A DNA stretch of 64,000 nucleotides from Seleniibacterium sp963677135 (GTDB lineage Bacteria; Desulfobacterota; Desulfuromonadia; Desulfuromonadales; Geopsychrobacteraceae), in the NCBI GenBank assembly GCA_963677135.2, contig CAXXLS010000009.1:310001-374000 (forward strand), read 5' to 3'. Positions 16,545 through 25,068 of this stretch are shown here, piece after piece. The notes under the pieces were generated by a model that was given only the letters and a program-made list of their open reading frames with translations, was not told where the DNA came from and did no database searches. How positions within the stretch are numbered: the stretch's first letter is position 1; the number at the start of each line of letters is the position of its first letter. The position numbers were made by a program, and so were the translations under genes.

Positions 16545-17504
16545 TTATCGGTCATTGGAGCTGTCCCGCTCAAGGAGCTGCCAGTTGACATTGACCCGGA
16601 GCGAGTTTTTCAGGTTTTCCAGCCATTCATGGAAAACCTGTTCTTCCTGCTGCTGCTTGAGCAGGTCGAGAATTTCTGCCTTGACGGCGGCGTAGGGGCG
16701 CAGTCCGGCTTTACGACGACGCTCGACCAGAAACAGGTGGAATCCGTAGGGACTCTGGACCGGATCGCTGATCTGGCCGACCGGCAGACGGAAAATGGCA
16801 TTGTCGAATTCCCTGGGCAGCATGCCCTTGGCGAAGTAGCCGAGATTGCCGCCGTTCTCCCGGTCTGGTGACAGGGAGTACTGGTGCGCCAGAGTGGCGA
16901 AATCGCCCCCCTCCTTAAGCAGTTTGCGCACCTTGAGGGCCTCTTCGCGGGTTCTGAACAGCATCTGCCGGGCCCTGACTTCGACCGGGCGCCGATAGTC
17001 CGCCTTGTGTTCACGGTAGTAGTCCTCAAGGTCCCGGTCACTGATTTCCGGATAATCCTTGAGAATGGCCGCGGTAACCTTGGCGGTCTGAAGGCGCAGT
17101 CGCAGGGAGGAGATCAGCCCTTCGCGGGACTGCCCTTCCTTTTTCAGAAACTGGGCGAACTCTTCACTGGTATAGGTGCCCCGAACCTCGGCCATGGCGG
17201 TGTCGAGTTCATCCGGGGATATCTCGATAGCGAGCCTGGCCGCTTCGCTGGCAATCAGCTCGCGGTCGATGACTTCCTGAACCATCCTGCGCTTGATCTG
17301 CAGCTGTTCCTCATGCGGCAGGGTTGCCAGATCGGGATAGGCCTGAACCACGCTCCGTTCAAACTGCTCCAGGGTGACCTGGCGCTGGCCGATTTCGATC
17401 AGTGGCGGCAGCGGCGCCTCCGGTTCCTGGCATCCGAACAGAGCAACCAGCAGCAAAAGTTTTCCAAGAACCAGGAAAATTCGTATCAGCACAGTGTTAA
17501 CCAT
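16545..17504 (-). CDS. Parvulin-type peptidyl-prolyl isomerase lipoprotein (PpiC/PrsA-like)
   Basis: A 319-residue predicted lipoprotein foldase. The N-terminus is hydrophobic and ends in the lipobox LFGC (Cys25). A SurA-like helical region follows (IEIGQRQVTLEQFERSVVQA ... IDRELIASEAARL), and then a well conserved parvulin domain at about 175-275: VRARQMLFRTREEALKVRKL, GGDFATLAHQYSLSP, GGNLGYFAKGMLPREFDNAI, ISDPVQSPYGFHLFLVE. It would act on exported proteins at a membrane surface. The gene begins 32 bases after mfd and precedes surA. No good ribosome site is seen before the ATG, so the start is less certain than the gene. Confidence 0.9.
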   Translation of the reverse strand: MVNTVLIRIFLVLGKLLLLVALFGCQEPEAPLPPLIEIGQRQVTLEQFERSVVQAYPDLATLPHEEQLQIKRRMVQEVIDRELIASEAARLAIEISPDELDTAMAEVRGTYTSEEFAQFLKKEGQSREGLISSLRLRLQTAKVTAAILKDYPEISDRDLEDYYREHKADYRRPVEVRARQMLFRTREEALKVRKLLKEGGDFATLAHQYSLSPDRENGGNLGYFAKGMLPREFDNAIFRLPVGQISDPVQSPYGFHLFLVERRRKAGLRPYAAVKAEILDLLKQQQEEQVFHEWLENLKNSLRVNVNWQLLERDSSNDR

Positions 17505-17536
17505 CCAGAAAAAAACAGAAAATCAGGCTAGCACAG

Positions 17537-20500
17537 TCAGAAAAAGGCTTGCAATTCTTTTCTGACCAGGGTCAGGAGCTCGGCATTCTTTTTCCGGCCG
17601 AGCTGGATGCTCAGCCGGAAATCGGCCCCCAGGCGGTATTTCTCCGGCTGGTCCGTGATCAGCTGTCTGATCAGATCGGGAGAGACGGTCGTCGCGGCGT
17701 GGAAAAGCAGGTTGAGCCGCTGCCCGTCATATTCGAGCAGCTCGATGAAGAGCCGCTTGAGGATGATTCGCAGACGCATGACCCCGACCAGGATCTGTCC
17801 GGCTTCGGGCAGTTCGCCGTAGCGATCGCGCAACTCCTCGACCAGATCGAAAAGAACCTGATCGTCCTCGGCGGCGGCCATGCGCTGGTAAAACTGCAGT
17901 CGCTGGTTGGGATCGGGCACATATCTCTCCGGCAGGAACGCCGACAGGCCGAGCCTGATTTCGGGATCGATCCGATCGACATGCTCCTGGCCTCGCAGGC
18001 GGCAGATGGTTTCTTCCAGCAGTTCGGTGTACAGCTCGAAACCGATTGCGGCAATGGGACCCGACTGTTTTCCGCCGAGCAGATCCCCCGCCCCGCGCAG
18101 TTCCAGGTCGTGGCTGGCAATGCGGAAGCCGGCCCCGAGTTCGGTCAGTTCCTGGAGAATTTTCAGGCGCTCCCGCGCCTCCCTGGTGAGGGCGGCCTCC
18201 CCGGGGATCAACAGGTAGGCATAGGCGCGCCGGTCGCTTCGGCCGACCCGGCCGCGAAGCTGGTAGAGCTGGGACAGGCCGAAACAGTCGGCCCGGTTGA
18301 CGATGATGGTGTTGGCGCTGGGGATATCCAGGCCGTTTTCAATAATGGTCGAGGCCACCAGCAGGTTGCTGCGCCCTTCAATGAAGTCGAGCATCACCTG
18401 CTCCAGCTCTTTTTCACTCATCTGGCCGTGACCGACGGAGATCTTGGCTTCCGGAACCAGCTGGCGCAGCTGGTCTGCCATGGCATCGATGGTCTGAACC
18501 CGGTTGTGGACGAAATAGACCTGTCCTCCCCGGCGCAGTTCGCGCAGGATCGCCTGGCGGATCAATTCGTCATCGAAACGGGTGACGTAGGTTCTGATAG
18601 CGAGGCGGTCGACCGGCGCTGTTTCGATGACGGACAGGTCGCGCAGACCGGCCAGGCTCATGTGCAGGGTGCGCGGGATCGGTGTTGCCGTGAGGGTCAG
18701 GATGTCAACCTCGGCCCTGAGCTGCTTGAGCTTCTCCTTGTGGCTGACTCCGAAGCGCTGCTCCTCGTCGACAACGAGCAGGCCAAGATCCTTGAAGCGG
18801 ACGTCCCGCTGCAGCAGGCGATGGGTGCCGATCAGGATGTCGACCTTGCCCGCGGCCGCGGCTTCGAGAGTGGCCCGGTTCTCGGCCGCCGAACGGAAGC
18901 GCGACACCATCTCCACCCGGATCGGAAAATCGGCCAGGCGCTGCCGGAAGCCTTCCCAGTGCTGGCGGGCAAGAACCGTGGTCGGCACCAGGACCGCAAC
19001 CTGCTTGTTGTCGAGCACCGCCTTGACGGCGGCCCGCAGTGCGACCTCGGTTTTACCATAACCGACATCACCGCAGATCAGGCGATCCATGGGTTTTTCT
19101 GACTGCATGTCGGCCAGGGTGTCCTGGATGGCCTGGAGCTGGTCAGCCGTCTCCTCGTGGGGGAAGGTGGCCTCGAATTCCTGGAAAAGCTGGTCGGGAG
19201 GGGAGAAGGCAAAACCCTGGCGCAGCTCCCGCTTGGCATACAGCTCCAGCAGCTGGCGAGCCAGTTCTTCGACGGCGGCACGGGCTTTGAGCCGGGCTTT
19301 TTCCCAGCCCTGCCCGCCCATTTTGTCGAGTTTCGGGGTATAGCCTTCGCCGCCGACATACTTCTGGATTTTCTCGATCCGGTCGATGGGCAGGTAGAGC
19401 TTGTCATTGCCGGCATATTCGAGATGCAGAAAGTCGCCTTCCAGAGCTCCGGTCACCAGGTGAATCAGGCCCAGGTAACGCCCGATTCCGTGGTCGGTGT
19501 GAACAATGAAGTCACCCTCCCGCAATTCGGCAAGACTGGCCATGAGCTGGCGGGCGCGCTGCTGGCCGGTCTTTTTGCGGCGATGGCTGCGGCGACCGAA
19601 AATATCCTCGTCGCAGATGATGTTGAGCTTTTCATTGGTGAGCAAGAAACCGCTGCTCAAGGGGCCGACCGTTAGTCTGACCGTTCCCGGTTCCAGCGCG
19701 GCCGGGTTGACCCGGGCTTCAGTGTCCAGGTGAATGTCGCGGGCCGCGAGCAGTTGCTGAAGACGTTCCGCCTGACTTCTCTGGTAACAGACCAGCAGGG
19801 TTTTGACGCCGCCGCCGCGGTTTTTCTGAAGCTGTTCGAGCAGGGGTTCCAGGCCGTCCCGGTCCTCCTGTGGCCTGGTTTTCAGGGCCCCGTTGCCGTG
19901 GCAGTTGAAGCGGTAACGCTGCCTGCTGTCATCAAGTTGCAGAACCTGGAGCCGGGAGAGCTCGATGCGGCCGGGGCCCTGGATGAAGGTTGCCAGTTCC
20001 GCCGGCTCAAGATAAAGATCCTGGCGGCGGACATGGACGCTGCCACTGTTCCGCATGCGCGTCTCGCCATCGCGGATATCGCGATGAAAACGATCGATCT
20101 CCTGTTCGACGGCGGGCGGGTCGACAATGACAAGCTGGCCCTGGCCCAGATATTCGGCCACCGGGTCGAGGGACGGATAATTCAACGGAAGGAGGAAGCT
20201 GCGGCCCGGGGCCAGGATCCCTTCCCGAATCTCGGTCATGATGGCGTCACGATCGCTGCGGGTGATGGACAGTTCATCGCAGCGGAGCTTGAGCTTCTCC
20301 GAGAAGGTCTCGAGAAACGGTCCGTGGAGAATCATTTCCCGGGCGGGGATCAGTTCAAGCCGGTTGAGGGACCCTTCCGCACTGCGCTGGTTTTCCGGAT
20401 TGAAGGGTCGCATCCGTTCGATAAAGTCGCCGTAGAAGTCGATGCGGACGGGCTTTTCGGCGGCCGGAGGGAAGATGTCGATGATATCTCCGCGGACGGC

Positions 20501-21025
20501 GAAATTGCCCCGCTCCTCTACCAGAGGGACGGGCTGGTAGCCGAGTTGCATGAAATTCTCCAGCAACTGTTCACGCGGATATTCTTCCTCCAGGATGAGC
20601 TGGATCGAAACGGCTTCCAGCACCTGGCGGGGCATGGTCTTCTGCATCACCGAGCGGACCGGCAGGACGACCGCCTGCAGCTCGTTTCTGGCCAGTGCCG
20701 AGAGCGCTGCCATGCGGTTTGCCTCAAGTTCCGGGTGGGGGGACAGGGGATCGTAGGGATTCAGTTCCCAATGGGGCAGCAGGGCGATTTCGGCAGGGCG
20801 CTGGTGGAAGAATTTCAGTTCGTCGACCAGGCTGCGGGCCTGTTCCTGGTCGCTGCAGAGAATGACCAGGGGGTGAGCGCAGGTCGGCAGAATCCGGGCC
20901 AGAAGATAGGCGGATGCGGCGCCCTGGAGGCCGAGAATCTCCAGCGCCTGAGGGCGTTGGCGGAGACCGTCAATGAGGCTGGCGATGGTGGCGTGACGGA
21001 CATCCTGAAGGTGTTCACTTTCCAT
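17537..21025 (-). CDS. mfd: Transcription-repair coupling factor
   Basis: A 1162-residue ATP-dependent DNA translocase that removes stalled RNA polymerase and recruits UvrA. The UvrB-like N-terminal module is seen (PHWELNPYDPLSPHPELEAN, FAVRGDIIDIFPP). The RNA-polymerase-interacting domain is marked by GDFIVHTDHGIGRYLGL. The RecG-like motor has GDVGYGKTEVALRAA (Walker A), VVDEEQRFGVSHKEKL, LTATPIPRTLHMSL, ASTIIENGLDIPSANTIIV and QLRGRVGRSDRRAYAYLL. The C-terminal regulatory domain closes the protein. It heads the leftward repair/folding cluster that ends with uvrA, its functional partner 4 kb downstream. Confidence 0.98.
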   Translation of the reverse strand: MESEHLQDVRHATIASLIDGLRQRPQALEILGLQGAASAYLLARILPTCAHPLVILCSDQEQARSLVDELKFFHQRPAEIALLPHWELNPYDPLSPHPELEANRMAALSALARNELQAVVLPVRSVMQKTMPRQVLEAVSIQLILEEEYPREQLLENFMQLGYQPVPLVEERGNFAVRGDIIDIFPPAAEKPVRIDFYGDFIERMRPFNPENQRSAEGSLNRLELIPAREMILHGPFLETFSEKLKLRCDELSITRSDRDAIMTEIREGILAPGRSFLLPLNYPSLDPVAEYLGQGQLVIVDPPAVEQEIDRFHRDIRDGETRMRNSGSVHVRRQDLYLEPAELATFIQGPGRIELSRLQVLQLDDSRQRYRFNCHGNGALKTRPQEDRDGLEPLLEQLQKNRGGGVKTLLVCYQRSQAERLQQLLAARDIHLDTEARVNPAALEPGTVRLTVGPLSSGFLLTNEKLNIICDEDIFGRRSHRRKKTGQQRARQLMASLAELREGDFIVHTDHGIGRYLGLIHLVTGALEGDFLHLEYAGNDKLYLPIDRIEKIQKYVGGEGYTPKLDKMGGQGWEKARLKARAAVEELARQLLELYAKRELRQGFAFSPPDQLFQEFEATFPHEETADQLQAIQDTLADMQSEKPMDRLICGDVGYGKTEVALRAAVKAVLDNKQVAVLVPTTVLARQHWEGFRQRLADFPIRVEMVSRFRSAAENRATLEAAAAGKVDILIGTHRLLQRDVRFKDLGLLVVDEEQRFGVSHKEKLKQLRAEVDILTLTATPIPRTLHMSLAGLRDLSVIETAPVDRLAIRTYVTRFDDELIRQAILRELRRGGQVYFVHNRVQTIDAMADQLRQLVPEAKISVGHGQMSEKELEQVMLDFIEGRSNLLVASTIIENGLDIPSANTIIVNRADCFGLSQLYQLRGRVGRSDRRAYAYLLIPGEAALTREARERLKILQELTELGAGFRIASHDLELRGAGDLLGGKQSGPIAAIGFELYTELLEETICRLRGQEHVDRIDPEIRLGLSAFLPERYVPDPNQRLQFYQRMAAAEDDQVLFDLVEELRDRYGELPEAGQILVGVMRLRIILKRLFIELLEYDGQRLNLLFHAATTVSPDLIRQLITDQPEKYRLGADFRLSIQLGRKKNAELLTLVRKELQAFF

Positions 21026-21040
21026 AACTTTGATCCATGT

Positions 21041-21076
21041 TCAAAAAGCGAAAGGGCGTACCCGTGGCACGCCCTT
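21041..21076 (-). terminator. Intrinsic terminator of nadA
   Basis: On the minus strand, AAGGGCGT (21069-21076 complement) pairs with ACGCCCTT across a 9-base loop, followed by TCGCTTTTTG. It separates nadA from mfd, so mfd needs its own promoter, which must lie within about 90 bases. Confidence 0.8.
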
Positions 21077-21119
21077 GACATCTGAATCCAGAATAATTGT
21101 CTCCTGAAAATCGGGGACC

Positions 21120-22037
21120 TCAGTCCCGCGGTGCCGCCAGCATACGATCAAGGCTGCCCTTGGCCCGGCGCCGGATGTCCTCCGGGACGGTGATCTGGGG
21201 AGCCATGTTCTGCAGGCACTCAAGGACGTCCTCCAGGGAGGTCAGTTTCATGTTGGGGCAGACCAGGCCCCGGCTGGGAAGGATAAATTCCTTGTCCGGA
21301 TTTTCTTTCCTGAGCCGCCAGAGGATGCCGTTTTCGGTGCCGACGATAAACTTTTTGGCCGGACTCTTCCGGGCGAACTCGTACATGCCGCTGGTGGAAC
21401 AGATATGGTCGGCCAGCTCGAGAATGTCGGGACGGCATTCGGGGTGCGCCATGAACAGGGCGTCGGGATGCTGGGTCTTGATGTTGACGATTTCCTCGGT
21501 TTTCAGGCGATCATGGGTCGGGCAGTAGCCGTCCCAGAGGATGCATTCCTTCTCCGGAACATATTTGGCCATGTAGGCGCCGAGATTGCGGTCGGGGACG
21601 AGGAGGAGTTTTTGGGCCTCCAGGGAGCGGACGACACTGATGGCATTGGAACTGGTGCAGCAGATATCGCTTTCCGCCTTGACCGCCGCGGACGAATTGA
21701 CATAGGTGACCACTTTTGCGTCGGGGTGCTGCTGTTTCAGCTCGCGCAGGGCGTCGGCCGTGACCATGTCGGCCATGGGACAGCCGGCATCACTCCGGGG
21801 CAGCAGGATCGTTTTTTCCGGGGCGAGGATCGCGGCGCTTTCCGCCATGAAGTGGACGCCGCAGAACACGATGACGGATTTGTCCGTTTTTGCCGCCTCC
21901 ATGGACAGGGCCAGGGAGTCGCCGGTGATATCGGCGATTTCCTGAATTTCATCACGCTGATAATTATGGGCAATCAGCAGGGCATCACGTTCGGCTGCCA
22001 GTTGCTTGATCTGCTGCTTGATTTCTTCTTGAGTCAT
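21120..22037 (-). CDS. nadA: Quinolinate synthase
   Basis: [4Fe-4S] enzyme that condenses iminoaspartate (from NadB) with dihydroxyacetone phosphate to quinolinate in de novo NAD synthesis. The 305-residue length fits the shorter bacterial form. Family blocks are IAHNYQRDEIQEIADITGDS, VFCGVHFMAESAAILAP, the cluster cysteine in DAGCPMADM, VTYVNSSAAVKAESDICCTS, PDRNLGAYMA, MAHPECRPDIL, the substrate-binding GTENGILWRLRKENPDKEF, and the last ligand in CPNMKLTSL. It has a predicted sigma-70 promoter at 22154-22182 and a terminator at 21041-21076, so it is probably monocistronic. Confidence 0.97.
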   Translation of the reverse strand: MTQEEIKQQIKQLAAERDALLIAHNYQRDEIQEIADITGDSLALSMEAAKTDKSVIVFCGVHFMAESAAILAPEKTILLPRSDAGCPMADMVTADALRELKQQHPDAKVVTYVNSSAAVKAESDICCTSSNAISVVRSLEAQKLLLVPDRNLGAYMAKYVPEKECILWDGYCPTHDRLKTEEIVNIKTQHPDALFMAHPECRPDILELADHICSTSGMYEFARKSPAKKFIVGTENGILWRLRKENPDKEFILPSRGLVCPNMKLTSLEDVLECLQNMAPQITVPEDIRRRAKGSLDRMLAAPRD

Positions 22038-22153
22038 GACTCGTTCTCACTCTTTTTAAAAAAACGGGCTTTCCCCAGAGAAAACAGGTCTCTTTGCGAG
22101 GAAAACTCCGGCAAACGGGCGAGGCCGCACCAGTAAAAATAAAATGAGCCCGG

Positions 22154-22182
22154 ATGGTAGACCAAACCCCCTGATATGTCAA
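22154..22182 (-). promoter_or_regulatory. Sigma-70 promoter of nadA
   Basis: On the minus strand TTGACA (22177-22182) and TACCAT (22154-22159) are separated by 17 bases. The -35 box is perfect and the -10 box has four of six consensus bases. The start codon is about 115 bases downstream. Confidence 0.6.
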
Positions 22183-22205
22183 TCTTTTGCCCTTCTTCAG
22201 GGCGC

Positions 22206-22234
22206 TTGACAGGGGTGCCCTAAGGGGCTATTCT
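22206..22234 (+). promoter_or_regulatory. Sigma-70 promoter of tatA-tatC
   Basis: TTGACA (22206-22211), a 17-base spacer, and TATTCT (22229-22234), about 100 bases before tatA. It is back to back with the nadA promoter; the two -35 boxes are only about 23 bases apart. Confidence 0.7.
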
Positions 22235-22335
22235 CGCCGGATTGATGCTGGACCGGACCGCCTTCGGCGACCGGATTCGGCCGCTATGCAGGTGAAAAAG
22301 CAGGTATTCCTCCCGAGAGGAAGGCAGGTGTCAAG

Positions 22336-22650
22336 ATGTTTGGAATTGGAATGTCCGAGGTGATCCTTATTGCCGCCCTGGCATTGATCGTGATAGGACC
22401 CAAAAAGCTTCCCGGGCTGGCCCGTTCTTTAGGGCGGGGATTCGCTGAGTTCAAGCGCGCGACCAACGAGTTGAAAAGCACGTTTGAAATGGAGATGAAG
22501 GCGGAGGAAAGCGCCAAGACGGCCGAGAAGTCAACGACCGGACAGGGGGCGGACGACCGCTTCGAAGACCTGCCTGACGCCCCGACCGAGCCGGAGGTTG
22601 GCGAGCCGGTTGCAGAAGCGGACCCTGAGGAGCGTAAAGAGCATGTCTGA
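22336..22650 (+). CDS. tatA: Twin-arginine translocase subunit TatA/TatB
   Basis: A 104-residue pore-forming or TatB-type subunit of the Tat pathway, which exports folded proteins. It has the short N-terminal membrane helix (MSEVILIAALALIVIG), the hinge GPKKLPGLARSLGRG, an amphipathic helix (FAEFKRATNELKSTFEMEMK) and an acidic, disordered tail (EDLPDAPTEPEVGEPVAEAD). The GP hinge with a glutamate in the helix is somewhat TatB-like, and no second tatA/B copy is present here, so the subunit type is not certain. It precedes and overlaps tatC by 8 bases, and a good promoter lies upstream. Confidence 0.9.
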   Translation: MFGIGMSEVILIAALALIVIGPKKLPGLARSLGRGFAEFKRATNELKSTFEMEMKAEESAKTAEKSTTGQGADDRFEDLPDAPTEPEVGEPVAEADPEERKEHV

Positions 22651-23407
22651 CGGAATGGCCCTGACCGAACATCTGGCGGAACTGCGGAAACGGCTGATCA
22701 TCGCCGCCGTTGCCTGGCTGGTGGCATTTATCGGTTGTTACGGATACGGTGAAAAAATCTTCGAGCTGGTCGCCGATCCGGTTCGCCAGGCCTTGCCCGA
22801 AGGGAGTTCCCTGGTCTTTATCAACGCGACGGAACCCTTCTTCACCATCCTCAAGGTGTCTGCCCTGGCGGGAGTGGTGATCGCCTTCCCGATCATCATC
22901 TGGCAGACCTGGAACTTTGTGGCTCCGGGGCTCTACGCCCATGAAAAACGGATGGTAATCCCTTTCGTGCTGTTCAGCTCCCTCTGTTTCGGGACCGGCA
23001 CCTATTTTGGCTTCACCCTCGTGTTTCCCACGATATTCACTTTTCTGGTCACCTACGGAACCAGTGTCGGCGGGGTTCAGGCGATGCTGTCCATGGGGGC
23101 CTACCTGACCCTGGCGACCCGCCTGCTGATTGCCTTCGGCCTGGTCTTCGAGCTGCCTATCGTCATCTTCTTCCTGGCCCGGATGGGCATCGTTGATCAC
23201 CGGTGGCTGGCCCGCAATCGCAAGTTCGCCCTGTTGCTGGCTTTCGTCATCGGCGCCGTGCTGACGCCTCCGGACGTTTTCTCTCAGGCGTCCATCGCGC
23301 TGCCTTTCATCATTCTCTACGAGGTCGGCATCATTGTCGCCCGGCTGTTCGGCAAGAAGAAGGTCGCCGACCCTCAGGCTGACGCCAGTGAGGAGGAGGC
23401 GGCCTGA
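22643..23407 (+). CDS. tatC: Sec-independent protein translocase TatC
   Basis: Polytopic membrane subunit that recognises twin-arginine signal peptides. The 254-residue sequence begins MSDGMALTEHLAELRKRLI, containing the conserved HLxELRxRL signal-recognition motif. Six membrane helices follow, with the signature FxxxxKVSALAGVVIAFPII, the PF.FL segment around PIIIWQTWNFVAPGLYAHEK, and the late FELPIVIFFLARMGIV and LTPPDVFSQASIALPFIILY blocks. The start at 22643 gives the conserved N-terminus, has GAGGAG upstream, and overlaps the end of tatA by 8 bases, implying coupled translation. Confidence 0.97.
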   Translation: MSDGMALTEHLAELRKRLIIAAVAWLVAFIGCYGYGEKIFELVADPVRQALPEGSSLVFINATEPFFTILKVSALAGVVIAFPIIIWQTWNFVAPGLYAHEKRMVIPFVLFSSLCFGTGTYFGFTLVFPTIFTFLVTYGTSVGGVQAMLSMGAYLTLATRLLIAFGLVFELPIVIFFLARMGIVDHRWLARNRKFALLLAFVIGAVLTPPDVFSQASIALPFIILYEVGIIVARLFGKKKVADPQADASEEEAA

Positions 23408-23440
23408 ACCGGCGCCCAGGCCGGCTCGCTCCCGTTTTAG

Positions 23441-23474
23441 ACAGAAGCCCGGTGACCGACGCCGGGCTTTTCTG
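23441..23474 (+). terminator. Intrinsic terminator after tatC
   Basis: AAGCCCGG (23445-23452) pairs with CCGGGCTT (23462-23469), followed by TTCTGTTT. A longer outer pairing (ACAGAA with TTCTGT) is also possible. Confidence 0.8.
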
Positions 23475-23589
23475 TTTGATCAGTCCCGCGACCGCAGGCG
23501 GGCCCGGTCCCGAAGAGACTGCGGCTCCCGCTTGACAAGGCGGCCAACGAATCGCAAGATGAAGACGAACCTCATTCGCGGATGATTTC

Positions 23590-25068
23590 ATGCGCCTGAC
23601 CATAAAAATTACCTTCGCGGTGCTGCTCGGGGTCGCGCTGATTTTTTCGGCATACAGCTACCTGTCGATTCAGCGTGAGCGGGAACAGCTGAAGAAGAAT
23701 CTGAGCCGCGAAGCCCGGCATATCGGCGAGAGTCTGCGGGTTATCGTGACCGAACTGTGGCAGCAGCGCGGCGAGGGCGCAGCCCTGGAGTTCCTGGAGC
23801 GCGCCAATCTCGGTTACACGCATACCCTGGTGCGCTGGGTCTGGATCTATGAGGGGGCGGCCCCCAAATACCGTCCCCGGGTGCCTCTCGATCAGCTTGA
23901 CGATTTGCGTAATGAAGAGACCGTGGCGCTGCTGGCGGGTTCCGAGGACGGCCGCGATTTTCTGCTGACCTACCTGCCGCTGCTGACCGGCGATGGTCGC
24001 ATCGGGGCCATCGAACTGTCCGAGTCGATGGATGAAATGCATGACTACGTGCAGGAAAGCCTGCGCCGCTCGGCCCTGGTGATCGGGGCCTCAATCGTTT
24101 CCGGGCTGCTGTTCATGGGTGTGCTGGGGAGTATCTGGATCGATCGCCCGATGCGGAAAATCAGGGCCCAGGCCGAGCGGATCGGGACGGGGGATTTCTC
24201 CACCAGTATCGGCCTGGCCGGCAAGGGCGAGATCGCCGAACTGTCGAGCACCATCGAACGGATGCGGGGGCAGCTGGCCCGGGCCCGGGAAGCGGAACAG
24301 AAAGCCAACGAGGAAAAGATCGCGGCTCTGGAGAAACTGCGGCATACCGAACGCCTGGCAACCCTGGGGCAGTTGTCGGCGGGAATGGCCCATGAGCTCG
24401 GGACGCCTCTCAATGTCATTGCCGGGCGCGCCAAGCTGATTCGCAGCCAGGGGATGCAGCCTGAGGATATCGACCGGTCCGCGCGGATAATCGGCGAACA
24501 GGCCGAGCGGATGACCGAAATCATGCGTCAGCTGCTCAGCTTTGCCCGGCGCGGAGAATCGCGCAAGCAGCATGTTGACGCCAACAGCCTGCTGCGCATG
24601 GTGGAGCCGCTACTGGAGCCGATAGCGCATAAAAACAAGGTGGAGCTGGAACTGGTTGAGGCCCCGCAGCCGGTCCCGGTTCGGGCTGATCCCGGTCAGC
24701 TCCAGCAGGTGCTGCTGAACCTGATGCTCAACGGCATCCAGGCGATGCCAGAGGGGGGGCGGCTGGTGCTGGCCTGCTCCCTGTGCGATCAGGTCGAAAC
24801 CCCGGAGAATGTCGCAGGAAAAAACCGGGACTGGGTCTGCCTGCAGGTGAGGGACCAGGGGACCGGCATCGATGAGGAGACCCTGCGCCATATTTTCGAT
24901 CCGTTTTTTACCACCAAGGACATTGGACAGGGGACCGGCCTGGGGTTGTCCATCGCCTATGGTATCGTTGAAGAACACGGCGGCTGGATTGCCGTTGACA
25001 GCAAAACGGGCGAAGGAAGTTGCTTCTCTGTCTATCTGCCACCATCAGCAGCAGCGGAAACCGCATGA
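23590..25068 (+). CDS. Sensor histidine kinase of an NtrB/NtrC-type pair
   Basis: A 492-residue membrane kinase. Helix 1 lies at about residues 6-25 and helix 2 at about 157-180, enclosing a periplasmic domain of about 130 residues with no motif I recognise. HAMP follows (DRPMRKIRAQAERIGTGDFS), then a coiled coil (ARAREAEQKANEEKIAALEK). The H-box is GMAHELGTPLNVIAGRAKLI. The ATPase domain has LLNLMLNGIQAMPEGG (N-box), DQGTGIDEE (G1), FDPFFTTK (F-box) and GTGLGLSIAYGIVEEHGG (G2). It ends in an ATGA overlap with the NtrC-type regulator. The sensed signal is unknown; the predicted output, a sigma-54 promoter in front of degP, points to envelope stress. Confidence 0.93.
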   Translation: MRLTIKITFAVLLGVALIFSAYSYLSIQREREQLKKNLSREARHIGESLRVIVTELWQQRGEGAALEFLERANLGYTHTLVRWVWIYEGAAPKYRPRVPLDQLDDLRNEETVALLAGSEDGRDFLLTYLPLLTGDGRIGAIELSESMDEMHDYVQESLRRSALVIGASIVSGLLFMGVLGSIWIDRPMRKIRAQAERIGTGDFSTSIGLAGKGEIAELSSTIERMRGQLARAREAEQKANEEKIAALEKLRHTERLATLGQLSAGMAHELGTPLNVIAGRAKLIRSQGMQPEDIDRSARIIGEQAERMTEIMRQLLSFARRGESRKQHVDANSLLRMVEPLLEPIAHKNKVELELVEAPQPVPVRADPGQLQQVLLNLMLNGIQAMPEGGRLVLACSLCDQVETPENVAGKNRDWVCLQVRDQGTGIDEETLRHIFDPFFTTKDIGQGTGLGLSIAYGIVEEHGGWIAVDSKTGEGSCFSVYLPPSAAAETA

